From Thiorhodococcus minor (lineage in GTDB: Bacteria; Pseudomonadota; Gammaproteobacteria; Chromatiales; Chromatiaceae): DNA of 63,471 nucleotides. The translations under genes were made by a program, and so were the position numbers. The notes below the pieces were generated by a model. It saw nothing but the letters and a program-made list of their open reading frames with translations, had not been told where the DNA came from and made no database searches. The stretch spans positions 1-63,471 of the forward strand of contig NZ_JAAIJQ010000033.1 in NCBI RefSeq assembly GCF_010820565.1, written 5' to 3'. Below are positions 55,651 to 63,471 of the stretch, in pieces (within the stretch, counting starts at the first letter, position 1; each line of letters opens with the position of its first letter).

Positions 55651-58197
55651 TTACTCTGACAGGAGGTGCTCCGCCCGATCGGCCCAGAGCGCCGGCTGCC
55701 GATAGGCGGCGATCCATTGCGGCAGTTGCGCCGCGGTCATTGGCCGCGCGATTCCGTAGCCCTGGGCGCGATCACAGCCTAGGCGCATCAGCAAACTGCC
55801 GTGCTCGAGGGTCTCCACGCCTTCGGCAATGATGTCACGGCCGAAGGCGCGGGCCATGCCGATGACGCCTTCGACGATGTTGCGATCCTCCCTGTCCTGG
55901 AGCATGTTGCGGACGAAGGTCTGATCGATCTTGAGCGTTCCCGCGGGCAGCCGTCGCAGATAGATCAGCGAAGAGTAGCCGGTTCCGAAGTCGTCGAGGG
56001 CAAAGGAAAGCCCGAGCCGGGCGCCCTCGCCAATCACCGCGCTCACCAGGCCGAGGTCCTGAAGCGCGGTCGTCTCCAAAATCTCTAGCTCGATGCTTTG
56101 CGCTTGGACCCTCGGGTGACGGTCGATGATGCATGAAACTTCGTGCAGGAAATCGGGCGTTTGCAGTGATTGCGCCGACACGTTGATGTGCAGGCGCAAG
56201 GAAAGTCCCTGCTGGACCCAGGTCGCCTGCTGGGCCAGTGCCTCGCTCAGTACCCAGTGATCGAGCTCGCGGATCAAATCCGTTCCTTCGATGGCGGGCA
56301 GGAATTCGATTGGCGCCAAGAGGCCTCGCAGTGGGTGCTGCCAGCGGACCAGTGCCTCTACGGCCTCGATGCAGCCACGGCGCATGTTGACGATCGGCTG
56401 ATAGCGCAGACAGAGCTCGCCTGCGTCGATCGCCCGCGCGATGCTGTGCAGCAGCTCGCGGCTGGCGATCGCCTGGCGGTCTTGCTCGGGGTCGAAGAAT
56501 TGAAAGTTGTTGCGCCCGCACTGCTTTGCCAAGTACATGGCGTGGTCGGCGTGACGCAACAGGGTATCGGCGTCCCCGTGGTCGTCCGGATAGAGCGTTG
56601 CTCCGATGCTGGCAGAGACTGGGTGGGGCTGGCCTTGGATGAGCTGATGCTTGCTCAGGCTGCGTAAGACGCGCTCCAGGACTTGGGTGCAGGTGCTCAG
56701 GTCGACCATGTCCGTGAGTACGAGTGCGAACTCGTCCCCGCCCCAGCGGGCGACGGTGTCGCCCGGGCGAACGCTCGCGGTGAGGTGATCCGCGACGGCC
56801 CGAAGCAGGTCATCTCCGGCTTCATGGCCGCATTGGTCGTTGATCGGCTTGAAGTCGTCGAGATCCAGATAGCAAACGGCAACGAGACAGCCTTCGCGGT
56901 CGGCGACGGCGATGGCCTGCTGTAGCCGATTGAGCAGCAGCCGCCGGTTCGGGAGTCCGGTGAGATGGTCGTAGTAGGCCATCGCCTCTAGGCGACTCTG
57001 GCTGTCTCGTAAGGCTTGCTCGGCTACGCGCCGTTCGGTGATGTCCTGCGCCGCGGCATAGATCAAGCCGGTGTCGGCGGGCGCGGTGGCGGACCAGGCG
57101 AGGGTGCGCAGACTGCCGTCCTTGCAGAGGTAACGGTTCTCGAAATAGTCGCTATCGCGTCCTTGCAGCAGCGCCTGGAGCTTCGCGCGGGTTGTTTCAG
57201 AATCGCCAGGATAGAGATAGTCGAGCAGGTGATGCCCGATCAGCTCGTCCTGACGATAGCCGAGTATCTCCGTCCAGGCTGGATTGACGCGCCGGATCGT
57301 CCCGTCGAGGCTGGCAATGAGAAAGAGATGCAGGGATAGCCCGAAGAATCTGGCTTGCTCGTCCTCGGCCTGTCTCAGCTCCGTGTTGTCGCGGGCGACG
57401 CCCGCTAGGCGGATGGCGCGGCCGTCGGCGCCGCGAACCGCGTCGCCATAGATGACGAGCCAGTGGGTCGAGTCGTCGGGCCAAACGACTCTGAGCTCCA
57501 GGTTTTGTGCCGCGCCATCCTCGACGCAGGCGCGTAAGCTGGCGCGCCAGCGCGGTAGATCCTCAGGGTGGACCCGGGCGTCGAGCTCAGCGAGCCTGCC
57601 TCGGCTGCTCCCGGGCGGAAGCCCCCAGATGGACACCATCTCTTCCGACCAGACGACCAGGTCGTTGTCGGTGTGCCATTCCCAGACGGCGGTTCCGGAA
57701 AGGCGCAGGGCCAGGTAGAGATGCTCCTCGGTATCGCGGAGGGCATCCTGCATCCTGGTGCGCTCGGTGACGTCTTGCGCGGCGCCGAGGAGCCACGCCG
57801 GTTTGCCCGCGGCATCGTAGCGCACCTCGCCGTAGTCTTGGATCACGCGAATCCGCCCATCGTCCGGGCGGGTGATCCTGTGCTGGTGCAGGTAGGAGGT
57901 CCCTTCTTCCAGGGCCTTTTGGAGGGCGCCCTGCATGCCGGCTCGGTCGTCCGAGTGAACCATGTGCAGCAGGCCGTCCAGCGTCCGATTCCCCCGCTCG
58001 ACCCCGTGGATGTCGCACCATTCCGGGGTCGGTATGAAGCCGGTCGTTTTCGGCTCGAGCATCCAGCCGCCAACCTGAGCGAGGCGTCCGGCATGGGTCA
58101 GCAATAGGCCGCACTCATCGGCCGAAATGACTCGGGCTGAGGCTGTTTGGTGCGTGGAGGCCTCGGTGTGGGCAAGGCCGCGAGACTCCCGTTTCAT
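55651..58197 (-). CDS. PAS-PAS-PAS-GGDEF-EAL cyclic-di-GMP signalling protein
   Basis: An 848-residue soluble protein. Three PAS/PAC modules (about 35-147, 155-275, 285-400) each end in a WLLGAAQDVTERTR-like PAC motif. The GGDEF domain (about 405-570) has RWGGDEFALV, intact for diguanylate cyclase activity. The EAL domain (about 585-840) has EAVEALVRWQHP, DDFGTGYSSLIYL and KIDQTFV, intact for phosphodiesterase activity. No membrane segment is present, so the PAS modules likely sense a cytoplasmic cue. No regulator or target gene is adjacent. Confidence 0.9.
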   Translation of the reverse strand: MKRESRGLAHTEASTHQTASARVISADECGLLLTHAGRLAQVGGWMLEPKTTGFIPTPEWCDIHGVERGNRTLDGLLHMVHSDDRAGMQGALQKALEEGTSYLHQHRITRPDDGRIRVIQDYGEVRYDAAGKPAWLLGAAQDVTERTRMQDALRDTEEHLYLALRLSGTAVWEWHTDNDLVVWSEEMVSIWGLPPGSSRGRLAELDARVHPEDLPRWRASLRACVEDGAAQNLELRVVWPDDSTHWLVIYGDAVRGADGRAIRLAGVARDNTELRQAEDEQARFFGLSLHLFLIASLDGTIRRVNPAWTEILGYRQDELIGHHLLDYLYPGDSETTRAKLQALLQGRDSDYFENRYLCKDGSLRTLAWSATAPADTGLIYAAAQDITERRVAEQALRDSQSRLEAMAYYDHLTGLPNRRLLLNRLQQAIAVADREGCLVAVCYLDLDDFKPINDQCGHEAGDDLLRAVADHLTASVRPGDTVARWGGDEFALVLTDMVDLSTCTQVLERVLRSLSKHQLIQGQPHPVSASIGATLYPDDHGDADTLLRHADHAMYLAKQCGRNNFQFFDPEQDRQAIASRELLHSIARAIDAGELCLRYQPIVNMRRGCIEAVEALVRWQHPLRGLLAPIEFLPAIEGTDLIRELDHWVLSEALAQQATWVQQGLSLRLHINVSAQSLQTPDFLHEVSCIIDRHPRVQAQSIELEILETTALQDLGLVSAVIGEGARLGLSFALDDFGTGYSSLIYLRRLPAGTLKIDQTFVRNMLQDREDRNIVEGVIGMARAFGRDIIAEGVETLEHGSLLMRLGCDRAQGYGIARPMTAAQLPQWIAAYRQPALWADRAEHLLSE

Positions 58198-58624
58198 CGG
58201 GCGGGGCTCTTTGTCTTCTCTTAACGTTGGCTGCCGATATCATAGCGGGGTTTGCGTCGGCGATCGGCAGATTTCGCACGGCCAGCCAAACTGGCGACGA
58301 TCGCCGCGGCCGGGGCGGCGAAGCCGGCACGTCAGCGCGGCGGCATCCAGGGAGGCTCGCCACCTGAATGCAGGGCCATGCTTGCCGACCTGCTTCTGTC
58401 TGACGTGCCTCGGCCCGAGCCGCTGATGCCTGATCTGCGAGTCGTGTCACAGATTCGCGCGGTTCACGCGGGTGTTCCGCCATAGACCCGGTGCATTCCG
58501 CATCGCCCACCCGAGCCTGCGCTAAGCTCTGCCTATGCCCTCGACGCGCGCCAGTTCTGCCTGCTTCCCCCGCTCAGCCTCAGGCTGCCCGATCACCTAG
58601 TCCTTCGTAGCACGGAGATACCGC
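58198..58624. other. Intergenic region upstream of the chemosensory operon
   Basis: A divergent control region of about 430 bases. No gene is convincing; frames on both strands lack ribosome sites. No clear sigma-28 or sigma-54 promoter was recognised. Confidence 0.5.
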
Positions 58625-60541
58625 ATGGCCCTCGTGAAGAACAGCTCCACCCTCGGTGATGGCATTGCGACCCAAGGCAAGACCTCGGCGGCTGCGGCCC
58701 GCGAGGCCGAGGCGCAGCGCAAGCGGGCGCGCACCCTGGCAAAGCAGCAGCAAGCAGCCGAGCGGATCGCTGCGGCCACCGGCGAGCTGTCCTCAGGTAT
58801 CAATGAGGCGGCCTCCGCGGCCGAGGAGCTCAAGCGCGCGGCCGATCAGATCGCGACCGGAGCCGAGGAGGCCTCAGGAGCGGCCCAGGAGTCCCTGGCG
58901 GCCTTCAAGCAGGTCGAGGTCTCCATTGCGCGCCAGTTGCGGAGCGCGGAGACCAGCCAGGGCAGGACCGAGGCCACTCAGGACTTGGTGGGCAGGGCAA
59001 GCACCGAGATCTCGGGCCTGGTCGCCAATGTCGGCGTCGCGGCCCAGCGTCAGGCGGCTTCCGTCGAGAAGGTGGCCGAGCTGGAGAAGCAGGCGGCCAG
59101 CATCGGCAACATCGTCAAGGCGGTCGCGCGCATCGCGGATCAGACCAACCTATTGGCGTTGAACGCGGCTATCGAGGCGGCCCGCGCAGGCAAGCACGGC
59201 AAGGGCTTCGCGGTTGTGGCCGACGAGGTGCGTACGCTGGCGGAGACCTCCGAGAAGAGCGCCAAGCAGATTCAGGATCTCGTGGGACAGATTCAGACGG
59301 AGGTGAAGGTCATCGCCGAAGGGATCGGCCGTTCGGCCGAGACGGTCGAGGCCGAGGCGGAGAAGGGCAAGACCATTACCGCGCAATTGGAGCAGATCCG
59401 CTCGGACGCCGCCGAGATCGTCAAGGGTGTGCAGGAAATCGCCGCCGGTGCCCAGCAGTCCAGCACGGCCGCCGGGCAGGCGCTCAAGGGCTCAGAGGAC
59501 ATCGCCGCCGCCGCCGAGGAGCAGTCCGCCGCGGCCGAGGAGGCCGCCAAGACGGTGGCCGAGCAGGCACAGGCCCTGGCCGAGTGCGAGCAAGCGGCGC
59601 AGGCCCTCTCGGAGCTGGCGGAGGATCTCAAGACCTCCACGGATGTGGCCAAGAGCGCGGAAGAGGTCGCCTCCTCCGCCGAGCAGCTTTCCTCCGCCGT
59701 GTCCGAGATCAATCGCGCCAGCACCCAAATCATGGTCGCCATCGAGCAGATCCGCAAAGGCGCCGAGGTGCAGTCGGCCGGCACCGAGGAATCGGCGGCC
59801 GCCATCGCTCAGATCGAGCGTGGACTCGAGCTCGCGCAAGCCCGCGCGACCGCGGGATCGGAGAAGGTGCTGGCGATCAAGACCCTCCTGGCCGAGAACA
59901 AGGCCACGGTCGACGGCCTCGTCCAGGGTATCTCCGGCGCGGCGGACGCCTCTCGGTCGAGTATCAAGCAGATCAAGGATCTGGAGCTGGTGTCGCGGCG
60001 GATCGACAAGATCGTCGACGCCATCACCACGGTCTCCATCCAGACCAATATGCTGGCGGTCAACGGCTCTATCGAAGCGGCCCGCGCGGGCGAGTTCGGC
60101 AAGGGCTTCGTGGTGGTGGCCACCGACATCCGCAACCTGGCGCACGACTCGGCCGAGAACGCCGACAACATCAAGGATCTGGTGAAGGCGGTCCAGGATC
60201 AGATCGGCTTGGTCGGACGCGACCTCGAGGAGATCGTCGCCTCCGCGATCGGCGAGGTGGAGAAGGCCAAGGTCACGACGAGCAATCTCGTCACCATCGA
60301 GACGGATATCCTGACCGTCGAGAGCGGCACGCAAGAGATCCTGGACGCCGCCAACGAGATCGTTGCGGCCATCTCTCAGGTCAAGACCGGGGTCGAGCAG
60401 ATCTCGACCGCCGCCCAAGAGGCCGACAAGGCGGCCAGCGAGGCGGCCTCCGCCTCCCAGCAGCAGTCGCAGGGGGCCGAGGAGCTGGCGGCCGCCATCG
60501 AGGAGATCGCATCGCTCGCCGATGAGCTGCAGAGTGCCTGA
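58625..60541 (+). CDS. Soluble chemoreceptor with two signalling tips (DosM-like)
   Basis: A 638-residue methyl-accepting chemotaxis protein with no membrane segment and no obvious sensor domain. It carries two kinase-control hairpin tips. The first (about 168-205) reads [20 protein letters not shown], then [17 protein letters not shown]. The second (about 467-505) reads [20 protein letters not shown], then [17 protein letters not shown]. Long alanine- and glutamate-rich heptad helices join them. A single receptor with two tips resembles Vibrio cholerae DosM, whose two tips connect two CheA/CheW layers of a cytoplasmic array. It is followed after 3 bp by a triple-CheW gene. Nearby start ATG fits the family. 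Confidence 0.85.
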   Translation: MALVKNSSTLGDGIATQGKTSAAAAREAEAQRKRARTLAKQQQAAERIAAATGELSSGINEAASAAEELKRAADQIATGAEEASGAAQESLAAFKQVEVSIARQLRSAETSQGRTEATQDLVGRASTEISGLVANVGVAAQRQAASVEKVAELEKQAASIGNIVKAVARIADQTNLLALNAAIEAARAGKHGKGFAVVADEVRTLAETSEKSAKQIQDLVGQIQTEVKVIAEGIGRSAETVEAEAEKGKTITAQLEQIRSDAAEIVKGVQEIAAGAQQSSTAAGQALKGSEDIAAAAEEQSAAAEEAAKTVAEQAQALAECEQAAQALSELAEDLKTSTDVAKSAEEVASSAEQLSSAVSEINRASTQIMVAIEQIRKGAEVQSAGTEESAAAIAQIERGLELAQARATAGSEKVLAIKTLLAENKATVDGLVQGISGAADASRSSIKQIKDLELVSRRIDKIVDAITTVSIQTNMLAVNGSIEAARAGEFGKGFVVVATDIRNLAHDSAENADNIKDLVKAVQDQIGLVGRDLEEIVASAIGEVEKAKVTTSNLVTIETDILTVESGTQEILDAANEIVAAISQVKTGVEQISTAAQEADKAASEAASASQQQSQGAEELAAAIEEIASLADELQSA

Positions 60542-60544
60542 GCC

Positions 60545-62119
60545 ATGACCTCAGAAACCCTCAAAGAACCAGAGGTCTCGCCCCCGGATCGGGACGAGGC
60601 GCAGGACGAGCTCGAGTCCGAGCTGCGGCAGTTCGTGACCTTCATCCTGGGGGCGGAGGTCTTCGCCGTGGACATGGCCCCGGTGCAGGAGATCATTCGG
60701 GTTCCGGAGGTGGTTCGCGTGCCCCTGGCCCCGCCGAGTCTCGACGGCTTGGCCAATCTGCGCGGCCAGGTGCTGCCGATCATCTCGCTGCGTCACCTCT
60801 TCGGGCTCGACGCACGCGACAACGACGATACCACGCGTGCCCTGGTGATCGACATCGGTCAGCCCCTGGGCTTCGTGGTGGACAGGGTCGCCAGCGTGGT
60901 CGGCGTCGAGCCGTCCAAGATCGAGGCGGTCGGGGCGATCAGCAGCACCGTGGATACGGAGCTGTTGTCCGGTCTCATCAAGGATGTCGGCGGCCACACC
61001 ATGATCATGGTCTTGGACTTCGCCCGCTTGATCGGCCGGGAGTTCGCCGAGATCGCCAGTCTGGCGACCTCGGCGGCCATGGTCGGGGAGCTGTCCAGCG
61101 CGCTGGAGGCGGAAGATGAGGAAGACGGGGACGAGCTGCAGCTGGTGAGCTTCGAGGTGGCTGGCCAGGAGTACGCCATCGCCATCGAGAATGTGCAGGA
61201 GATCGTTCAGGTCCCCGAGCGTATCGTCGAGGTGCCGCGCTCCGAGCAGCACGTCCTGGGTGTCATGAGCTTGCGCAACCGCCTCTTGCCCCTGGTGAGT
61301 CTGCGGCGGATGTTTGCCTTGCCGCCGCGCGAGGCGGACGACCACAGTCGTATCGTCGTGGTGTCTCTAGGGAGTACCTCGGTGGGTGTCGTCATGGACC
61401 GCGTCAACGAGGTCTTACGGGTCGCCAAGGATGACGTCGAAGCCATGCCTGGTCTCTTGGCGCGCGACAGCGATCTCGCGGAGATTTCGGACATTTGCAG
61501 GCTCGATGGCGGTGAGCGCCTCGTCTCGATCATCTCGACCGATCATCTCTTCCGCCATTCCGCCATCGAGGAGGCCCTGACGACTGTGGACATTCTGAAC
61601 GACGAGGAGCGGCAAGCGGCCGCATCCCAGGCCGGGGCGCATGAGGAGGTCGACGCCGACGACGACGAGCAGGTCGTGGTCTTTCGCCTGGACAAGGAGG
61701 AGTTCGGGGTGCCGATCGAGAGTGTGCAGGAGATCGTGCGCGTTCCCGATGAGCTGACCCATGTCCCCAAGGCGCCCGCCTTCGTCGAAGGCGTCATCAA
61801 TCTGCGCGGCAGCGTGCTGCCGGTGATCGACCTGCGCCGACGCCTGGGACTCGCCGACGTGGAGCGGTCCGACCGTCAGCGCGTCATGGTCTTTCTGCTC
61901 GAGGGTGCGCGCACCGGCTTCATCGTGGATTCGGTCGCCGAGGTGCTCAAGATCCCGAGGGAAGCGATCGAGCCAGCTCCGCGGCTGTCCGGGGAGCAGG
62001 CCGAGCTGCTGGCGCGCATGGCGAATCTGGGGCGCGAAAAGCGCCTGGTGCAGTTGATCGACCCGACGCAGCTGATCCAGAAGCCTGAGCTGGCGGATTT
62101 GGCGGAGCTGTCGGCGTGA
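60545..62119 (+). CDS. Triple CheW-domain coupling protein
   Basis: A 524-residue cytoplasmic protein with three CheW-like domains in tandem (about 25-165, 195-335 and 375-515). Each shows the family pattern of a FAVDMAPVQEIIRVPE-type first strand, a GLANLRGQVLPIISLR-type core and a late hydrophobic strand (FVVDRVASVVGV). CheW normally links receptors to CheA; three fused domains could bridge several receptor or kinase layers. It is three bases after the double-tip receptor and about 40 bp before cheB, so all are one operon. Confidence 0.92.
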   Translation: MTSETLKEPEVSPPDRDEAQDELESELRQFVTFILGAEVFAVDMAPVQEIIRVPEVVRVPLAPPSLDGLANLRGQVLPIISLRHLFGLDARDNDDTTRALVIDIGQPLGFVVDRVASVVGVEPSKIEAVGAISSTVDTELLSGLIKDVGGHTMIMVLDFARLIGREFAEIASLATSAAMVGELSSALEAEDEEDGDELQLVSFEVAGQEYAIAIENVQEIVQVPERIVEVPRSEQHVLGVMSLRNRLLPLVSLRRMFALPPREADDHSRIVVVSLGSTSVGVVMDRVNEVLRVAKDDVEAMPGLLARDSDLAEISDICRLDGGERLVSIISTDHLFRHSAIEEALTTVDILNDEERQAAASQAGAHEEVDADDDEQVVVFRLDKEEFGVPIESVQEIVRVPDELTHVPKAPAFVEGVINLRGSVLPVIDLRRRLGLADVERSDRQRVMVFLLEGARTGFIVDSVAEVLKIPREAIEPAPRLSGEQAELLARMANLGREKRLVQLIDPTQLIQKPELADLAELSA

Positions 62120-62156
62120 AAGCGCTCAGGCGAAGGGCAGGGAGGATTCAGGGAGC

Positions 62157-63221
62157 ATGATCAAGCTCTTGATCGTCGATGATTCGGCCTTGATGCGCCG
62201 CCAGCTCGCCAATGTATTTCAGGCCGAGGACGACTTCGAGATTCGTCAGGCACGCAATGGCCGGGAGGCGGTCGAGGAGAACCGGACCTTCGAGCCGGAC
62301 GTGGTGACGCTGGATATCAACATGCCGGAAATGGACGGCATCACAGCGCTCTCGCTGCTGATGGCGGAGCGTCCTGTGCCCGTGGTGATGGTGTCCTCGC
62401 TGACGGAGAAGGGGGCGCTTGCCACCTTCGAAGCGCTGAATTTAGGGGCCGTGGACTATCTGGCCAAGCCGGGCGGGACGATTTCACTCTCGATCGAGGA
62501 GATCAGCACCGAGCTGGTGGCCAAGGTCCGTGCCGCGGCGGGCGCCCGCCTCAAGGGCAAGGGAGCCCGCCGCGCGACACCGCGTCCGCGGGAAGAGCGC
62601 GCTCGTCCAGCCCCGCGTCCGGCGGCCGCGCGGCGACCCGAGGCCAGCGAAGGCCTGGTCGTGATCGGCGTGTCGACGGGCGGCCCGCGCACGCTCGAGG
62701 ATATCCTGCCGCTGTGGCCGGCGGATTTTCCATGGCCGGTCCTGGTCTCCCAGCACATGCCCGCTTCCTTCACCCGCCCCTTCGCCGAGCGCATGAATGC
62801 GCTATGCGCGCTCGATGTGGTGGAAGTCGTCCGGCCCATGCAGGTGGAGCCGGGAACCATCTATATCGGCAAGGGCGGAGCGGACATGGTGGTTGGCCGG
62901 CGTGGCGGACGCCTGACCGCGCTCAGCAAGCCAGAGGGCAAGGACTATCTATGGCATCCCTCGGTAGAGCTCCTCGGCCGCTCCGTCTTGGAGCACTGCG
63001 ATCCCGCGCATGTCGTTGGCATCATGCTGACCGGAATGGGCTACGACGGCGCCGATGCCTTCGCCGAGATCAAGCAGCGTGGTGGCCGCACCATTGCCGA
63101 ATCCGAGCAATCAGCCATCGTCTTCGGGATGCCCGCGGAGCTGATTGCCCGCAATGGCGCCAGCTTGGTGCTAGGGGCCGAGAAGATTGCGGCTCAGGTC
63201 AACGCCTGGGCGAGCCGTTGA
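62157..63221 (+). CDS. cheB: Chemotaxis response regulator / protein-glutamate methylesterase CheB
   Basis: Removes methyl groups from, and deamidates, receptor glutamates; 354 residues. The receiver has D8-D9, phosphoacceptor D53 in TLDINMPEMDG and the AKPGG lysine. An Ala- and Arg-rich linker (about 125-165) follows. The methylesterase domain has S173 in IGVSTGGPRTL, the histidine in SQHMPASFTRPFAERM and the aspartate in MLTGMGYDGADAF. No CheA or CheR is in the window; they are probably just downstream. Confidence 0.95.
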   Translation: MIKLLIVDDSALMRRQLANVFQAEDDFEIRQARNGREAVEENRTFEPDVVTLDINMPEMDGITALSLLMAERPVPVVMVSSLTEKGALATFEALNLGAVDYLAKPGGTISLSIEEISTELVAKVRAAAGARLKGKGARRATPRPREERARPAPRPAAARRPEASEGLVVIGVSTGGPRTLEDILPLWPADFPWPVLVSQHMPASFTRPFAERMNALCALDVVEVVRPMQVEPGTIYIGKGGADMVVGRRGGRLTALSKPEGKDYLWHPSVELLGRSVLEHCDPAHVVGIMLTGMGYDGADAFAEIKQRGGRTIAESEQSAIVFGMPAELIARNGASLVLGAEKIAAQVNAWASR

Positions 63222-63370
63222 TCGCATGGACAGCGGGTGGCCGGTGCTTGCCGCGGTCGCGGCGTTGGTCGCCAGCAGGCGACCTGGGTCATCGCCTCCA
63301 AAGGGCGCCCGCGTCCGTTCTCCGCGACACGAGACGTCTCCTCGATTCCATCGAATCGCACCACAATCCC

Positions 63371-63412
63371 ACTGACCACTGACCACTGACCACTGACCAC
63401 TGACCACTGACC
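63371..63412. repeat. Tandem heptamer repeat, ACTGACC x6
   Basis: Six exact copies of ACTGACC about 150 bp after the cheB stop. Unit length and copy number match the arrays at 32754 and 53850, and copy number matches the octamer array at 55563. Confidence 0.9.
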
Positions 63413-63471
63413 ACAGCCCAGAGACCAAAACCCAGCCCGACGGGCCCCACCCGGAAGGCCGCAGGCGACCC

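Noticed and set aside
63222-63471. Start of a further chemotaxis gene at the right edge
   Set aside because: No ribosome site or CheA/CheR similarity appears before the window ends; only the heptamer array is recognisable.

Overview
The window looks like chromosome of a purple sulfur bacterium of the family Chromatiaceae (Gammaproteobacteria), close to Allochromatium or Thiocystis. The evidence is a class III polyhydroxyalkanoate (PHA) synthase locus (phaC and phaE divergent from phaA-phaR-phaP-phaB) whose PhaC keeps the Allochromatium numbering of catalytic residues (C149, D302, H331), a petABC-sspA-sspB block typical of gammaproteobacteria, and generally high GC. Most of the window is ordinary chromosomal backbone. 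The first 6.5 kb is visibly AT-richer and looks acquired.

Layout. 1-6.6 kb: the end of a very large secreted Calx-beta/EF-hand-like protein, then its type I secretion ABC exporter and membrane-fusion subunit. An IS66-family element (3339-5010, with exact 8-bp target duplications) sits in the last codons of the exporter gene, and a 150-bp MITE-like palindrome follows the operon. 6.7-13.4 kb: a small membrane protein, an OmpR/EnvZ-type pair, a peroxiredoxin, a hybrid histidine kinase with a degenerate receiver, a receiver-PAS protein and an ArsR-type repressor. 13.4-18.8 kb: spermidine synthase, then a leftward nitrogen operon (TorF porin, GlnK, AmtB, a second Amt) with a sigma-54 promoter and two NtrC-type sites. 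18.7-29.8 kb: ubiK, yifB, yheS, two small proteins, glycogen phosphorylase, a cyclic-nucleotide-domain/rhodanese fusion, and thiC behind a TPP riboswitch. 30-32.7 kb: a double-receiver protein with degenerate GGDEF and EAL domains, and a zinc-ribbon protein. 32.8-38.5 kb: the PHA locus. 38.8-46.6 kb: Nif3-like protein, cytochrome bc1 (petABC), sspAB, small membrane proteins and lipoproteins, a TraB-family protein. 46.9-55.5 kb: YqiA esterase, unknown proteins, the 2-methylcitrate operon (gntR-prpB-prpC-prpD on the minus strand), a DUF2064 protein. 55.6-63.2 kb: a PAS-GGDEF-EAL protein, then a chemosensory operon made of a soluble receptor with two signalling tips, a triple-CheW protein and CheB.

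How the parts connect. The PHA genes turn acetyl-CoA into stored polymer (PhaA, PhaB, PhaEC) with granule proteins PhaP and PhaR. A 15-bp motif shared by the phaE/phaA and phaP control regions is a candidate PhaR operator. The prp operon channels propionyl-CoA to pyruvate and succinate. The nitrogen operon couples an outer-membrane porin to two inner-membrane ammonium channels under apparent NtrC control. The strongest candidate for an unusual system is the chemosensory unit at 58.6-63.2 kb, which resembles the DosM double-signalling-domain receptors of cytoplasmic arrays. Four loci carry short tandem repeats (units of 7 or 8 bp, each exactly six copies) in intergenic positions. I saw no tRNA, rRNA, CRISPR array or prophage.
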